64,000 bases of DNA from Tupaia tana. Its lineage: Eukaryota > Chordata > Mammalia > Scandentia > Tupaiidae. Below, piece by piece: positions 63,511 through 64,000 of the stretch. The stretch spans positions 59,277,575 through 59,341,574 of the forward strand of contig JAKSZU010000016.1 in NCBI GenBank assembly GCA_026018925.1. The letters are read 5' to 3'. Under the pieces are notes generated by a model, which searched no databases, was not told the DNA's origin, and was given only the letters and a program-made list of their open reading frames with translations. Each line of letters opens with the position of its first letter. Within the stretch, counting starts at the first letter, position 1. Position numbers and translations under genes: made by a program.

Positions 63511-63762
63511 TTTTTTTTTGGAGAGGTTTTTGCTATAGGGCGCATGCGCTTGCCAGAAAGAGAGAAAGAGAGAGAAAGCGAGAAATCACCCCACAGGGGG
63601 GATGGCCACGCCACAATCCCTTCTCCTCCATTCTCCTCTCGGGAATCTTGGGCACACACGCACACGCGCCTGGCGTGAGTTTAAGCCACCGGGTCCAGGA
63701 CTCAAACCGTGGTCGGCTACATGGGGGTTCAGCGACATAGCCATTAAACTAACTGCTGGTCC
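63511..63762 (-). mobile_element. tRNA-derived SINE, class L (young)
   Basis: CpG-rich; flanks AGGA(A/G)AAAACTA(A/T)TT as TSD. Confidence 0.91.
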
Positions 63763-64000
63763 CAGGAGAAAACTATTTAGTAAAATACACAAGGTTGTTT
63801 ATGAGCTGCATCTGTATATCTCTCCAGCTTCATCTCTCACTATGCCCTTTCTTCAGCTTTCCCAGTCACTAGTTATTTCCCAAATGCACTTTTGTACATG
63901 TTTTCTCTTCCAAAAATGGGAGAGACCTTTGGGTCTTCCATTACCTTTCCTTGTCTAGATTCAGCTCTTCTGAAAACTTTATTAGTTTATCAAGCACCTG
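63763..64000. other. Unassigned intron sequence
   Basis: No repeat or gene recognised up to the window edge. Confidence 0.4.

Overview
This is mammalian nuclear DNA: almost entirely intron of one gene on the minus strand, packed with retrotransposons. The gene is TPST1 (protein-tyrosine sulfotransferase 1). Two of its coding exons are present: the large first coding exon at about 41270-42215 and the next exon at 1467-1665. They join in phase across an intron of about 39.6 kb and give 348 of the roughly 370 expected residues. The last 22 or so residues must lie to the left of the window, and the 5' non-coding exon(s) to the right of 64000.

The dominant repeats are tRNA-derived SINEs, well over 80 copies, with a shared head (A box like TAGCGTAATGGC or TGGCATGGTGG, B box like GGTTCGAGTCC). 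I sort them by tail, using my own labels. Class L is about 255 bp: a body containing GAGGAGAATGGAGGAGAAGG, a G/C hairpin, and a tail ending CCCTATAGCAAAAACCTCTC plus A-run. Class S is about 170 bp: a CT-rich body and a tail GGTCAAATTAAAATAAATAA. Class M has a short body with a tail CCTATAGCAAATTAAAAATAATAATG. Class D is an older and different element ending CATGGAAGAAATAAACTT. Some class L copies keep many CpGs and perfect target-site duplications (TSDs), so they are young; others are old and worn.

Older layers include L1 fragments (ORF2 antisense at 13000-15400 and 20870-21640; ORF2 sense at 56530-57410; ORF1-like at 23130-24180 and 59080-60185; a large antisense block 28360-32000), L2, MIR, hAT and MER5-like pieces, LTR-like blocks, mariner-like mini-elements, and 7SL-derived SINEs. 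The 7SL-derived pieces point to Euarchontoglires. The tRNA-SINEs are not primate Alu, rodent B1/B2/ID or rabbit C elements as I know them. My best guess is a colugo (Dermoptera), with tree shrew the main alternative; this is inference only.

Three retrocopies sit in the long intron on the plus strand, antisense to TPST1: HMGN2 (intact frame, perfect 16-bp TSD), DNAJC19 (frameshifted and split by a SINE), and a 5'-truncated copy of an unrecognised transcript at 47675-48632 that has a longer relative at about 25052-25435. One 113-codon plus-strand frame at 25680-26021 encodes a signal-peptide-like protein and is the only unexplained coding candidate. I see no new defence or metabolic system. The most interesting material is the retrotransposition record: repeated insertion at the same target, nested elements, internal deletions and microsatellite birth inside SINEs.
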